Assembly: GCF_010994275.1 (NCBI RefSeq)
Contig: NZ_WMCD01000008.1
Span: 62,001 to 126,000, forward strand
DNA: 64,000 nt
Direction of reading: 5' to 3'
Source of the DNA: Cyclobacterium jeungdonense
GTDB taxonomy: Bacteria > Bacteroidota > Bacteroidia > Cytophagales > Cyclobacteriaceae
Each line of letters starts with the position of its first letter. Position 1 is the stretch's first letter. A model generated the notes under the pieces. It was not told where the DNA came from. It did not search any database and saw only the letters and a list, made by a program, of their open reading frames with translations. Position numbers and translations under genes: made by a program. Shown in pieces: positions 1 through 10,490 of the stretch.

Positions 1-3000
1 TCTGCCGTGATGGTCAATGCAGCTTGTGTTACTTCCAGTTCCCCCGCTACCAGGCTGATCGCATAGTTCGCATCCGATCCCCCGGTCAGGGCAATGGGAT
101 AGGTACCCACATTGGATCCTGCTGTAGCAGTGGTGCTGATACCCGGTTCGGTGCTCACCTCGATATCCCCATTGACCAGACCGGTATAGGTAAAGGTCAG
201 GGAGGGATTTTCCTCCCCGTACACTTTAGACTTATCGTCTGCCGTGATGGTCAAGGCGGCTTGTGTTACTTCCAGTTCGCCAGCTACCAGGGTAATGGCA
301 TAGTTCGCATCCGAACCACCGGTTAAAGTGACCGGATACGTTCCTACGTTTGAGCTCGCGGTAGCGGTTGTACTGATTGATGGCTCATCGCTGACTTCCG
401 TATCTCCATTGACCAGACCGGTATAGGTAAAGGTCAGGGTTGGGTTCGCTTCCCCATACACTTTTGACTTATCATCAGCGGTGATCGTCAGGGCGGCCTG
501 GGTCACTTCCAGTTCGCCCGCTACCAGCGTGATCGCATAGTTCGCATCCGAACCACCGGTAAGGGCAATGGGGTAAGTACCTACATTGGATCCTGCGATA
601 GCAGACGTACTGATGCCTGGTTCGGTTCTGACTTCGGTATCTCCATTGACCAGACCGCTATAGGTAAAGGTCAAGGATGGATTCGCTTCGCCATATACTT
701 TAAACTTGTCGTCGGCCGTAATGGTCAGGGCAGCTTGCGTTATTTCCAGTTCGCCGGCTACAAGTGTGATCGCGTAATTGGCATCAGATCCACCGGTTAA
801 AGTGACCGGATAGGTGCCTACGTTGGAGCTGGCTGTTGCTGTCGTGGATATACCAGGTTCATCGCTAACTTCCGTGTCGCCATTGACCAAACCGGTATAG
901 GTAAAGGTCAATGTTGGATTTACTTCACCATACACCTTAGACTTATCATCTGCGGTGATGGTCAAATTGGCCTGCGTTACTTCCAGTTCGCCGGCTACAA
1001 GTGTGATCGCGTAATTAGCATCCGATCCACCGGTTAAAGTGACCGGATAGGTGCCTACGTTGGAGCTGGCTGTTGCTGTCGTGGATATACCTGGCTCATC
1101 GCTAACTTCCGTGTCGCCATTGACCAGACCGGTATAGGTAAAGGTCAGGGATGGATTCGCTTCACCGTACACTTTAGACTTATCATCGGCGGTGATGGTT
1201 AATGCTGCTTGCGTTACTTCCAGTTCACCCGCTACCAGGCTGATGTCATAGTTCGCATCTGAACCGCCGGTTAAAATCACCGGATACGTTCCCACGTTAG
1301 AGCTGGAGGTGGCCGTAGTGCTGATACCAGGCTTATCGCTGACTTCGGTATCCCCATTGACCAAACCGGTATAGGTAAAGGTCAATGTTGGATTTACTTC
1401 ACCATACACTTTAGACTTGTCGTCTGCTGTGATGGTCAAATTGGCCTGCGTTACTTCCAGTTCGCCTGCTACAAGTGTGATCGCGTAATTAGCATCCGAT
1501 CCACCGGTTAAAGTGACCGGATAGGTGCCTACGTTGGAGCTGGCTGTTGCTGTCGTGGATATACCTGGCTCATCGCTAACTTCCGTGTCGCCATTGACCA
1601 GACCAGTGTAGATAAAGGTCAATGTTGGATTTACTTCACCGTACACTTTGGACTTGTCATCCGCCGTGACGGTCAGGGCCGCCTGGGTGATTTCCAGTTC
1701 ACCGGCTACCAGGCTGATATTGTAGTTGGCATCCGAACCACCGCTTAAGTTAACTGGATAGTTTCCTACAATGGAGCTTGCTGTGGCCGTGGTGTTAATG
1801 GCCGGTTCGGTACTGACTTTGGTATCCCCATTGACCAGACCGGTATAGGTGAAAGTCAAGGATGGATTCGCTTCGCCGTACACTTTCGACTTGTCGTCGG
1901 CCGTAATGGTCAAAGCCGCTTGCGTTATTTCCAGTTCGCCGGCTACAAGTGTGATCGCGTAATTGGCATCAGATCCACCGGTTAAAGTGACCGGATAGGT
2001 GCCTACGTTGGAGCTGGCTGTTGCTGTCGTGGATATACCAGGTTCATCGCTAACTTCCGTGTCGCCATTGACCAGACCGGTATAGGTGAAGGTCAGGGCC
2101 GGATTGGCCTCGCCGTACAATTTAGCCTTGTCATCCGCCGTGATGGTCAATGCTGCATGGGTTACTTGCAGTTCGCCGGCTACCAGGGAAATGTCATAGT
2201 TCGCATCTGAACCGCCGGTCAGGGCAATTGGGTAAAGACCAACATTTGATCCTGCTGTGGCAGATGTACCGATTGATGGCTCCTCGCTGACTTCCGTATC
2301 CCCATTGACCAGACCGGTATAGGTGAAGGTCAGGGCCGGATTCGCTTCACCGTACACTTTCGACTTATCATCGGCGGTGATGGTTAATGCTGCTTGCGTT
2401 ACTTCCAGTTCACCCGCTACCAGGCTGATAGCGTAGTTCGCATCCGACCCGCCGGTTAAAGTCACCGGGTAAGTGCCTACGCTGGAACTTTCAGTGGCAG
2501 TCGTACTAATACCTGGTTTATCGCTGACTTCCGTATCTCCATTGACCAAACCGGTATAGGTGAAGGTCAGGGCCGGATTGGCTTCACCGTACACTTTGGA
2601 CTTGTCATCCGCCGTGATGGTCAGGCCGGCTTGCGTCACTTCCAGTTCGCCTGCTACAAGTGTGATCGCGTAATTAGCATCCGATCCACCGGTTAAAGTG
2701 ACCGGATAGGTGCCTACGTTGGAGCTGGCTGTTGCTGTCGTTGATATTACTGGCTCATCGCTAACTTCCGTGTCGCCATTGACCAGACCAGTGTAGATAA
2801 AGGTCAATGTTGGATTTACTTCACCGTACACTTTGGACTTGTCATCCGCCGTGATGGTCAGGGCCGCCTGGGTGATTTCCAGTTCACCGGCTACCAGGCT
2901 GATATTGTAGTTAGCATCCGAACCACCGCTTAAGTTAACTGGATAGTTTCCTACAATGGAGCTTGCTGTGGCCGTGGTGTTAATGGCCGGTTCGGTACTG

Positions 3001-6000
3001 ACTTTGGTATCCCCATTGACCAGACCGGTATAGGTGAAAGTCAAGGATGGATTCGCTTCGCCGTACACTTTCGACTTGTCGTCGGCCGTAATGGTCAAAG
3101 CCGCTTGCGTTATTTCCAGTTCGCCGGCTACCAGCGTGATGTCATAGTTCGCATCCGAACCGCCAGTTAAGGTGACTGGATATGCTCCCACATTCGACCC
3201 TGCTGTGGCAGTCGTGCTGATGCCTGGCTCATCGCTGACTTCCGTATCCCCATTGACCAGACCGATATAGGTGAAAGTCAGGGCCGGATTGACTTCGCCA
3301 TACACCTTGGACTTATCATCCGCCGTGATGGTCAGGGCGGCCTTGGTTACTTCCAGTTCACCCGCTACCAGGCTGATGTCGTAGTTGGCATCCGATCCAC
3401 CGGTCAGGGCAATTGGGTAAACTCCCACATTAGATCCTGCTGCTGCCGTGGTGCTGATTGCTGGTTCACCGCTCACTTCCGTGTCCCCATTGACCAAACC
3501 GGTATAGGTAAAGGTCAATGTTGGATTTACTTCACCATACACTTTAGACTTGTCGTCTGCTGTGATGGTCAAAGCGGCCTGCGTTACTTCCAGTTCGCCG
3601 GCTACCAGGCTGATAGCGTAGTTCGCATCCGACCCGCCGGTTAAAGTCACCGGGTAAGTGCCTACGCTGGAACTTTCAGTGGCAGTCGTACTAATACCTG
3701 GTTTATCGCTGACTTCCGTATCCCCATTGACCAGACCGGTATAGGTAAAGGTCAGGGATGGATTCGCTTCGCCGTACACTTTCGACTTGTCGTCTGCGGT
3801 GATGGTTAATGCTGCTTGTGTTACTTCCAGTTCACCCGCTACCAGGCTGATAGCGTAGTTCGCATCCGACCCGCCGGTTAAAGTCACCGGGTAAGTGCCT
3901 ACGCTGGAACTTTCAGTGGCAGTCGTACTAATACCTGGTTTATCGCTGACTTCCGTATCCCCATTGACCAGACCGGTATAGGTAAAGGTCAGGGATGGAT
4001 TCGCTTCACCGTACACTTTCGACTTGTCGTCTGCGGTGATGGTTAATGCTGCTTGTGTTACTTCCAGTTCACCCGCTACCAGGCTGATAGCGTAGTTCGC
4101 ATCCGACCCGCCGGTTAAAGTCACCGGGTAAGTGCCTACATTTGATCCTGCTGTAGCAATGGTGCTGATAGCAGGTTCGGTGCTTACTTCGGTGTCTCCA
4201 TTGACCAGACCGGTATAGGTAAAAGTCAATGTTGGATTTATTTCACCGTACACTTTAGACTTGTTGTCTGCTGTGATGGTCAGGGCGGCCTGGGTTACTT
4301 CCAGTGTCCCGTTAAGATAGGAAATGTTGTAGTTAGCTGTAACATCAGTGCTTGAAGCATCCTGGATCACAACGACACTTGGTACATTAGTACCGGAGCC
4401 AGCATTTACTTGTGAGCCCGTCACCGTAACCGCATCCAATACTTCATTATCAGCCAAAGCACCTGATGTGATAGCATAGCCATTGTTTGTCAAGGCGGTA
4501 CCGTCATATACCTTGGAATCACTATTTGCTGTAAGGGTGATTTCTCTGGCTGTAATGTCCGCACTTAGTCCTGTTGGCTGGGCCAGGCTATAATTACCGG
4601 CATCAGCACCACTGATTGTATAACCTGATGCGGTAATCGAAATAGCGGTACTGACATTTTGATCTGCAAAGTTGAAAACTGTTGTACCCTCCAGGGTCAC
4701 GTCATCCTCTGTTTCAAGTCCATTCAATTCAGCCGTACCACTTACAGTGGCCGTGGTGGTACCGTCATAAACTTTGTCATTTCCGGTAAGGCCCGTAATG
4801 GTCAATTCTTTCGGCGCGATTTCACCAGTAGTCACTACCGTATTTTCAGGAGCGATATACCTGGCTGCATCAGCGCCTCCAAGCGTATACACCACCGTAA
4901 TGGTTTTACCCGTACCTACCGAATTGTTATCATAAGTAGCTTCCCCGGTCACGGTAACTTCTTCTCCAGTTCGAACTCCCGACAGCACGATATCCGAAAC
5001 AGCTGCACTGTTGGTGCCATCATAGGTTTTTGAGGTAGCCAAATTCTGATCATCCAGGGTCAATTGGATAATATCCTGATAACGGTACAACGCATAGGTA
5101 TTTCCAACTGCCAAAACAGGATCAAAGGTCGTTGTCGTTTCGTCCACTTCCCTGCGGACATTGGTCGAACCTCCCACCAAAGCTGTAAGCCCTGTACTTG
5201 TAGGTTCAGAACCACTGAACAGCTTGACAATGCCGTTAGCCCCCGTCGAAATGATCGGAGAAACGGACACGATAATATCTCCGCCAGTCTCTGCACCGAT
5301 GGATTCATTTTTACCAGCATTAAGTACAATAGCATCGGTTGACGTTGAGCTCGTGGTCAGATTTCCAGAAAGTGTCAGGTTTCCACTAAGCGTGGCAATA
5401 TCAATCAATCCGTTTGCGTTAATGGCTCCCAGTGCCATTTCATTTTGATCTATAATCTGGATATCAGCCGCATTGTTCACGGATAAACTGCCTCCAAAAT
5501 CATTGCTTTCATGTGTCAGGAGGATATTGTCAGCAGCTTCCAGGCTGGTATTTCCGCCAATATCCAACGCACCTGCAGTAGCTGATATTCTTCCGTTACT
5601 GACGGCTGACAAATTCCCATTCGTTTTAATTAAAGATCCCGAAGTTGAGATATTAATCCCATTCTTGTCGGAGGCAGTTGCCTTACCATCCAAGAAGATA
5701 TTTCCGGTCTCTGTTTCCAATATACCGATAGCATCAGGCGTAAAATAACTATCTCCCAATGCAATGCCATCCGAGGAACCTTTTGCTATTCCATCGATTG
5801 TGATACTTCCACTACCTATTGTTTTCACAGGTCCTGCGATATTTACTCCTCTGGCATGTGTTACAATACTTGATGCTTTACCATTTATAATAATATTACC
5901 ACCATCTGCATTAACAGCTCCATTCATGACCACCCCCCGAGTGCGGGCATAATTTTCAGCACTTGATGGCACACTAGTATCACCTAATGCATATCCTACT

Positions 6001-9000
6001 GCGGGATCCGAACCACCGCCCATGGTCAAATTTCCACCTCCGGTATGGATGGAAGCTCCTTGTGGCAACCATATCATACCATAATTGGCATCAGTGGCAT
6101 CGTTATTTCCATATGCACGAGTCCAAAGTGTCAACGCATTGGCAGTAGCACTGCTTACATTTGCATCTGAAGCAAAGACAATACTTGCATCCGTTTTAAT
6201 GGTAAGTGGGTCTTGGTAAACAAAGGTGCCTCCTACTGAAACCAGGCCAGCCCTTTCGTCTCCTACTGTTATTTCCGAAAAGCCATCAGCAAAATGGGTG
6301 GAGAAGTAGGAAGATGCCAATTGAAGGGTACCAGAAGCACCACCGATACCAATGGTGGTTCCCGCAGTTAAAGGGTTAATCGTTAGACTACCTGAAGAAG
6401 CTATGCTGCCATTTGGATCTGTTCCGGAAATACTGAAAGTGTTGCCAATGATTTCAATAGCCGCACTGGACGCGGTAACATCCGAACCAACTTTCTGGCC
6501 AACTGCTCCCTGAATCAAAACCGGGTATGGACTTCCTGTACCGGCTGCCGTACCTTCAAGAATTATCTTGCCTGCTTGAGATAAAACGGCCCCTCCGGCT
6601 GCAATGGTGACACCGGATTGTTTGGCTCCTCCACCTTTGATATGTATGGTGCCATTTGCTGTGTTTTGTACCGTAGAATAATGGGTATATACACCCCAGG
6701 AATTAGAGGCCAAGGGATTGTTTTCTGCGTAACCTTCCAAAATTATGGCTTCTTGGGTGGTATTCGCGTTGGTTATCAGGCCAGGTCCGCCAGGTACCTG
6801 ACTCATCTCTATTCCATTGGCATTTCCGGAAGTGGCATCGGCGTAGCCGTACAGGTACACTGTTCCTGTTCCTGCGTTGATTTGCGTACCTCCCAGTATT
6901 CTGATTCCGTTAATATTGTTACCTGTTCCCGCGCTTGAACCTGCTTCGTTGGCAGGTACCGGGATGCCTACCGCAGCACCAGTCCTTCCTCTACCATAGA
7001 ATGCCAGATTACCACCCCCTGTCTGAATATTACTTTTTGTTAAAGTAATTCCGTTAGAATTGATGGAATTTCCTCTCGCTACACCATCTCCTACAGTCAG
7101 GCCGTTCCAGGTTGTCGATCCGGATCCACCTCCCATCCAGAGATGTCCTCCGTTGGTATGGATAGATGCACCCTGGGATGCGGTGTTCCAGTTGAGCCAG
7201 GCCACTCCGTCATCATTGCCATCGGCATCTGACCAAAGGATCAGATCAAGCTTATCACCGGTTGCGGTGATTTCACTTCCAGGGCTAAGAATAACATTTC
7301 CACCTGCCTTTAAGGTAAGAATTTTTGCCGCTGCCAAAGTGGGTACAAGAGCCGCGTCAATGAATACATCTGTCTCTGCTTCAATAGTGAGATTTCCTGA
7401 AGCCAGGGAATTGGTAACTTCACTAACATTTACTTTTGCCCCATCTACCAAAGGAATTAATTTCCCGCCGCTTAATAACCAATCAGAAGTCGGATCGCTT
7501 GGATCACCAGTAATGGTTATCGCTCCTGTAGCAGTTGGAGGGCTTAAAACAATAGGGTCTGGGTTTGCGGCTCCATCCAATTCATGTCCTCCACTTGTTG
7601 ACGTCCTAATCCAAGTCCATGCCGAGGATCCGGTATTTTTATTGGTTACGTTTTTGATTATTATTTCTACCTGAGACCCGGAAGGCAAGGTTGGGTCTAC
7701 TAATCTTATATCTATCAGTGATCTACTCCAATTTCGAACACCAAAATCCGCCCTGTTAACCTCTACATTATTGATTTTAACGGTAACATCTTCCTTCTCA
7801 AGATCTGTAATATAATAGCCATTTTCACTTAAGCCCAAAAATGGCAGTTCCCACCCACCATAATTTATCGCATATAGCAATGTGGGAGGGTTTGCTGTTA
7901 CAATCTCATAATTGAAGGTATACGTAACCCCTGTAGCACTTGCAGAAAGTTTATCAGCCGACCATGAGAAGTTTTCTAAATAGGAGGCCAAGGTACTAAA
8001 GCTCTGAACCCCGCCGAAAGTGGTGCCTTCACTATTAGTGGCATAGGCCTGATAGTAGTAGGTGCTGGAAGGATACAGCCCCGAAATGACATTACTAAAT
8101 GTCCCTGTCCCGCTACCAACTGCCGTTTTTATTACGCCAGATTCTCCTATGGTTGGGGTATTATCCGTAAGGGAATACACAAAGCCTCGCTCGCTAACGG
8201 CGGCTCCTCCGTCCGAGGTTACCTCTCCATTTAATGTCGTTTCGGAGGCAGTGATGGAGGATGCGGCTGAGGTGGTTATGCTTGGGACACTGTAAGAGGC
8301 TGCCGTTGGTGAATACGTTACATCACTTAATACAGTGGTAGCATTATTGTCAGGACTTCCGGAAAATGTGATCCTAAACTCATCTATAGCATCAAAATTC
8401 GTGTTTTCCGAAACGTCTATATTTTGAATAATATTTTGAGCAAACGTAATCGATTTAGTCGCCCCGCTTACTGCTGACCCGTTATCATATCCTGTCAACG
8501 TGGCACTTGTAGTATTGCTAATGTTAAACTCTATGGAAATATTGTCAAGCTGGAAGTTAGCCCCATCGGTTCTTTTAAAACTGTGGTATGAATGTGATGA
8601 ATTCATTGTGAATACGATCGCATCACCATCACCTGATGTGTTTCGGGAAATGACACCACTCCCTCCTCCTACTGATTCAAAAGTGTAATTTATTCCATCT
8701 TCGGACATGGTTAGGTCACCTGAACGTGGCGATGCGCCGTAGGAAGCAATTGCCGTATAGCCCCCTGTAAATTCCAGGGTTGTTTGGCTACCAGACACGG
8801 CACTCGTTGTAAAACTCTCCTCAGTCCCATAACTAGTGCCTTCTCCATTAATCGCATAGGCCCGCACATAGTAAGTGGTTTCTGCGGTAAGGCCGGTAAT
8901 AGCTTCCTCAAATGCGCCCGTTCCGGTTCCGTCTTGTATTTTGGTATCTGAAGTGGTTGGATTAGAGCTGGTAGCATGCACAAAACCGCGTTCGATTACA

Positions 9001-9986
9001 TTGGCACCTCCATCATCGGTTACGTTGCCACTTAGGGTGGCTCCGGTAGCGGTGATGGATGATGCGGCTGATGTGGATACGGTTGGTGCACTATTGCTGG
9101 CCGTAGGATCGGAAACCGTAATGTCGACTACGGCAATTTCTTGATAAGCGCTTTGGTTGGTCATCGGATCAGGCCAACTGATCACTAATTTATCAATATT
9201 TTCCCAGGCGGGGTTATTGTTCCAGGAGCCTGCTCCGCGAGTAAATACCTCCGTTCCATTCGTGGTGGTCACAGTCCAGGTCAGAATGTCCGTCACCGTT
9301 TGATTGTTGTTTTTATAACCTGTAATGGTAAAATCTTCGGTTCCACTTAAATCACCTCTACGATACAAATTTAATGCATCAATTGAGAAACTATTGTTGG
9401 CGGTTAGCTGTAGGCCGTGACTAGTGAGATTAAAAATAGTGCCATCTGTAGCCCCAGGTGTGCCACCATCTACCGGCGCAATTGCTGCTCCACCTACTAC
9501 TCGTATAAGACTACTCGTATAAGTATCAGGGCCTTCATCTCCATTCCCCCAGTCAATGGTGAAATTGGTACTGGTGGAAAGAGGTGCAGTGATTGTATGG
9601 TTGTTAATATTATTTGTACCGGGTACTGCAGCATAGTCCAGAACGGTAGAAGCCAATATTCCGCTACTGCTGACAACCCCATAGGTATGGCTTACTGGCA
9701 CAACATTTTCATTAGTGGCAGGACTCAGGTAAGCACTGTAAGTCCTCTCAGTGCTTGCAGGATCTAAGGCAACATTCCCAGCTGGAAAATAAGTGTAGTC
9801 AGAAGCAGTATTGTCATCTAAAATTGCCAGGAACTTATTTTGCTCCGCAAATTCCTGGCTGGAATTGCCCTGGCCAAAACCATCCGAAATTCCCCCGGAA
9901 AGGATGAAACTGAACAATAGCATAGCTGCCACGCTCCCTGTCCTTAACTTTTTTTGAAGGTTTAAAAAGGGTATTGATTTTCTCAT
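1..9986 (-). CDS. Giant secreted MBG/YDG-repeat adhesin-like protein (C-terminus beyond window)
   Basis: One frame stays open from the ATG at 9986 to the left edge, giving at least 3,328 residues without a stop. Residues 1 to about 39 form a signal peptide ending near GFGQ. Two fibronectin-III-like modules lie at about 299-395 and 564-668 (each with SSIT-A-...-LSG/LNG and TYY-AYA strings). A glycine- and asparagine-rich stretch, about 800-1640, resembles filamentous-haemagglutinin/beta-helix repeats. Three YDG-type domains (TYDGT, VYDGT, VYDGT) cover about 1640-1900. From residue 1902 onward there are 79-residue MBG repeats. Such proteins in Bacteroidota are usually surface-exposed or secreted and often end in a type IX secretion signal, which would lie outside the window. 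A role in adhesion or biofilm is inferred from architecture only. The ATG at 10018-10020 is in another frame. Confidence 0.9.
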   Translation of the reverse strand, partial: MRKSIPFLNLQKKLRTGSVAAMLLFSFILSGGISDGFGQGNSSQEFAEQNKFLAILDDNTASDYTYFPAGNVALDPASTERTYSAYLSPATNENVVPVSHTYGVVSSSGILASTVLDYAAVPGTNNINNHTITAPLSTSTNFTIDWGNGDEGPDTYTSSLIRVVGGAAIAPVDGGTPGATDGTIFNLTSHGLQLTANNSFSIDALNLYRRGDLSGTEDFTITGYKNNNQTVTDILTWTVTTTNGTEVFTRGAGSWNNNPAWENIDKLVISWPDPMTNQSAYQEIAVVDITVSDPTASNSAPTVSTSAASSITATGATLSGNVTDDGGANVIERGFVHATSSNPTTSDTKIQDGTGTGAFEEAITGLTAETTYYVRAYAINGEGTSYGTEESFTTSAVSGSQTTLEFTGGYTAIASYGASPRSGDLTMSEDGINYTFESVGGGSGVISRNTSGDGDAIVFTMNSSHSYHSFKRTDGANFQLDNISIEFNISNTTSATLTGYDNGSAVSGATKSITFAQNIIQNIDVSENTNFDAIDEFRITFSGSPDNNATTVLSDVTYSPTAASYSVPSITTSAASSITASETTLNGEVTSDGGAAVSERGFVYSLTDNTPTIGESGVIKTAVGSGTGTFSNVISGLYPSSTYYYQAYATNSEGTTFGGVQSFSTLASYLENFSWSADKLSASATGVTYTFNYEIVTANPPTLLYAINYGGWELPFLGLSENGYYITDLEKEDVTVKINNVEVNRADFGVRNWSRSLIDIRLVDPTLPSGSQVEIIIKNVTNKNTGSSAWTWIRTSTSGGHELDGAANPDPIVLSPPTATGAITITGDPSDPTSDWLLSGGKLIPLVDGAKVNVSEVTNSLASGNLTIEAETDVFIDAALVPTLAAAKILTLKAGGNVILSPGSEITATGDKLDLILWSDADGNDDGVAWLNWNTASQGASIHTNGGHLWMGGGSGSTTWNGLTVGDGVARGNSINSNGITLTKSNIQTGGGNLAFYGRGRTGAAVGIPVPANEAGSSAGTGNNINGIRILGGTQINAGTGTVYLYGYADATSGNANGIEMSQVPGGPGLITNANTTQEAIILEGYAENNPLASNSWGVYTHYSTVQNTANGTIHIKGGGAKQSGVTIAAGGAVLSQAGKIILEGTAAGTGSPYPVLIQGAVGQKVGSDVTASSAAIEIIGNTFSISGTDPNGSIASSGSLTINPLTAGTTIGIGGASGTLQLASSYFSTHFADGFSEITVGDERAGLVSVGGTFVYQDPLTIKTDASIVFASDANVSSATANALTLWTRAYGNNDATDANYGMIWLPQGASIHTGGGNLTMGGGSDPAVGYALGDTSVPSSAENYARTRGVVMNGAVNADGGNIIINGKASSIVTHARGVNIAGPVKTIGSGSITIDGIAKGSSDGIALGDSYFTPDAIGILETETGNIFLDGKATASDKNGINISTSGSLIKTNGNLSAVSNGRISATAGALDIGGNTSLEAADNILLTHESNDFGGSLSVNNAADIQIIDQNEMALGAINANGLIDIATLSGNLTLSGNLTTSSTSTDAIVLNAGKNESIGAETGGDIIVSVSPIISTGANGIVKLFSGSEPTSTGLTALVGGSTNVRREVDETTTTFDPVLAVGNTYALYRYQDIIQLTLDDQNLATSKTYDGTNSAAVSDIVLSGVRTGEEVTVTGEATYDNNSVGTGKTITVVYTLGGADAARYIAPENTVVTTGEIAPKELTITGLTGNDKVYDGTTTATVSGTAELNGLETEDDVTLEGTTVFNFADQNVSTAISITASGYTISGADAGNYSLAQPTGLSADITAREITLTANSDSKVYDGTALTNNGYAITSGALADNEVLDAVTVTGSQVNAGSGTNVPSVVVIQDASSTDVTANYNISYLNGTLEVTQAALTITADNKSKVYGEINPTLTFTYTGLVNGDTEVSTEPAISTIATAGSNVGTYPVTLTGGSDANYAISLVAGELEVTQAALTITADDKSKVYGEANPSLTFTYTGLVNGDTEVSDKPGISTTATESSSVGTYPVTLTGGSDANYAISLVAGELEVTQAALTITADDKSKVYGEANPSLTFTYTGLVNGDTEVSDKPGISTTATESSSVGTYPVTLTGGSDANYAISLVAGELEVTQAALTITADDKSKVYGEVNPTLTFTYTGLVNGDTEVSGEPAISTTAAAGSNVGVYPIALTGGSDANYDISLVAGELEVTKAALTITADDKSKVYGEVNPALTFTYIGLVNGDTEVSDEPGISTTATAGSNVGAYPVTLTGGSDANYDITLVAGELEITQAALTITADDKSKVYGEANPSLTFTYTGLVNGDTKVSTEPAINTTATASSIVGNYPVNLSGGSDANYNISLVAGELEITQAALTITADDKSKVYGEVNPTLTFIYTGLVNGDTEVSDEPVISTTATASSNVGTYPVTLTGGSDANYAITLVAGELEVTQAGLTITADDKSKVYGEANPALTFTYTGLVNGDTEVSDKPGISTTATESSSVGTYPVTLTGGSDANYAISLVAGELEVTQAALTITADDKSKVYGEANPALTFTYTGLVNGDTEVSEEPSIGTSATAGSNVGLYPIALTGGSDANYDISLVAGELQVTHAALTITADDKAKLYGEANPALTFTYTGLVNGDTEVSDEPGISTTATASSNVGTYPVTLTGGSDANYAITLVAGELEITQAALTITADDKSKVYGEANPSLTFTYTGLVNGDTKVSTEPAINTTATASSIVGNYPVNLSGGSDANYNISLVAGELEITQAALTVTADDKSKVYGEVNPTLTFIYTGLVNGDTEVSDEPGISTTATASSNVGTYPVTLTGGSDANYAITLVAGELEVTQANLTITADDKSKVYGEVNPTLTFTYTGLVNGDTEVSDKPGISTTATSSSNVGTYPVILTGGSDANYDISLVAGELEVTQAALTITADDKSKVYGEANPSLTFTYTGLVNGDTEVSDEPGISTTATASSNVGTYPVTLTGGSDANYAITLVAGELEVTQANLTITADDKSKVYGEVNPTLTFTYTGLVNGDTEVSDEPGISTTATASSNVGTYPVTLTGGSDANYAITLVAGELEITQAALTITADDKFKVYGEANPSLTFTYSGLVNGDTEVRTEPGISTSAIAGSNVGTYPIALTGGSDANYAITLVAGELEVTQAALTITADDKSKVYGEANPTLTFTYTGLVNGDTEVSDEPSISTTATASSNVGTYPVTLTGGSDANYAITLVAGELEVTQAALTITADDKSKVYGEENPSLTFTYTGLVNGDIEVSTEPGISTTATAGSNVGTYPIALTGGSDANYAISLVAGELEVTQAALTITA
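18..4283 (-). repeat. 18 tandem 237-bp (79-aa) MBG units inside the giant gene
   Basis: The motif encoding LTITAD..K.YGE..P.L.F.Y recurs every 237 bp with no change in spacing from 4283 down to 18, and a nineteenth unit starts at the window edge. The repeat length is a multiple of three, so copy-number change keeps the frame. Neighbouring units differ by base changes only; no internal insertion or deletion was seen by eye. Some copies are nearly identical over hundreds of bases at spacings of 237 and 1185 bp. Confidence 0.92.
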
Positions 9987-10490
9987 TGCTGTATTGATTT
10001 TTAAAAAGGTCCAAAATCATGAGTTCCCGATCTGGCTAAAAAGGGAAACCAAAAAGGAATTGGAAATATATTTCTAAATTAAAATCCAGGTATTTGCCAG
10101 GCTTAAAAAAAGCTGTTTGGTAAAATTTCTATTCATTGCTTTATCCTAAAAATTTTTAAAATAACTGTGATTCATGTGGGAAAGGTAGGTGGTTTTTGAG
10201 AAAAACATTTCGGAAAAGTACTCCAAAAGCAGTTTTCTTAACACCTAGTCAGAAAAGTCCATTTTACAGAACAGGAAATACAAATAGCACTTCAGGAAAG
10301 TGGTGTGTTAATTTTTTGGAAAAGACATAATTTTGTAAACTTTTCCGAATTGGCTAATATCTGTATCAAAAATACGAGAAATCTCTCCTTGGGTTCGTGT
10401 TTATGAATTGGGATGTCGGGCGTAAATTTTTCTGTATATCCATCCTCCCAAAGCGAATCATCTAAATTTAAAAACCGATAGAACAGGCTT
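9987..10490. other. 504-bp AT-rich gap with no convincing gene
   Basis: This gap lies upstream of the giant minus-strand gene and downstream of the AraC-type gene. It should hold the promoter of the giant gene, but I could not identify a clean TAnnTTTG box on the minus strand. An 80-codon minus-strand frame (10292-10534) overlaps the AraC gene's 3' end and has no recognisable features, so it is not annotated. Confidence 0.6.

Noticed and set aside
1..4283. CRISPR array suggested by regular direct repeats
   Set aside because: The 237-bp repeats are in frame, encode MBG domains throughout, and there are no short repeats with unique spacers.
4659..9767. Plus-strand and antisense open frames across the giant gene
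   Set aside because: They have no domains or start signals and are shadows of the continuous minus-strand frame, whose repeats keep them open.
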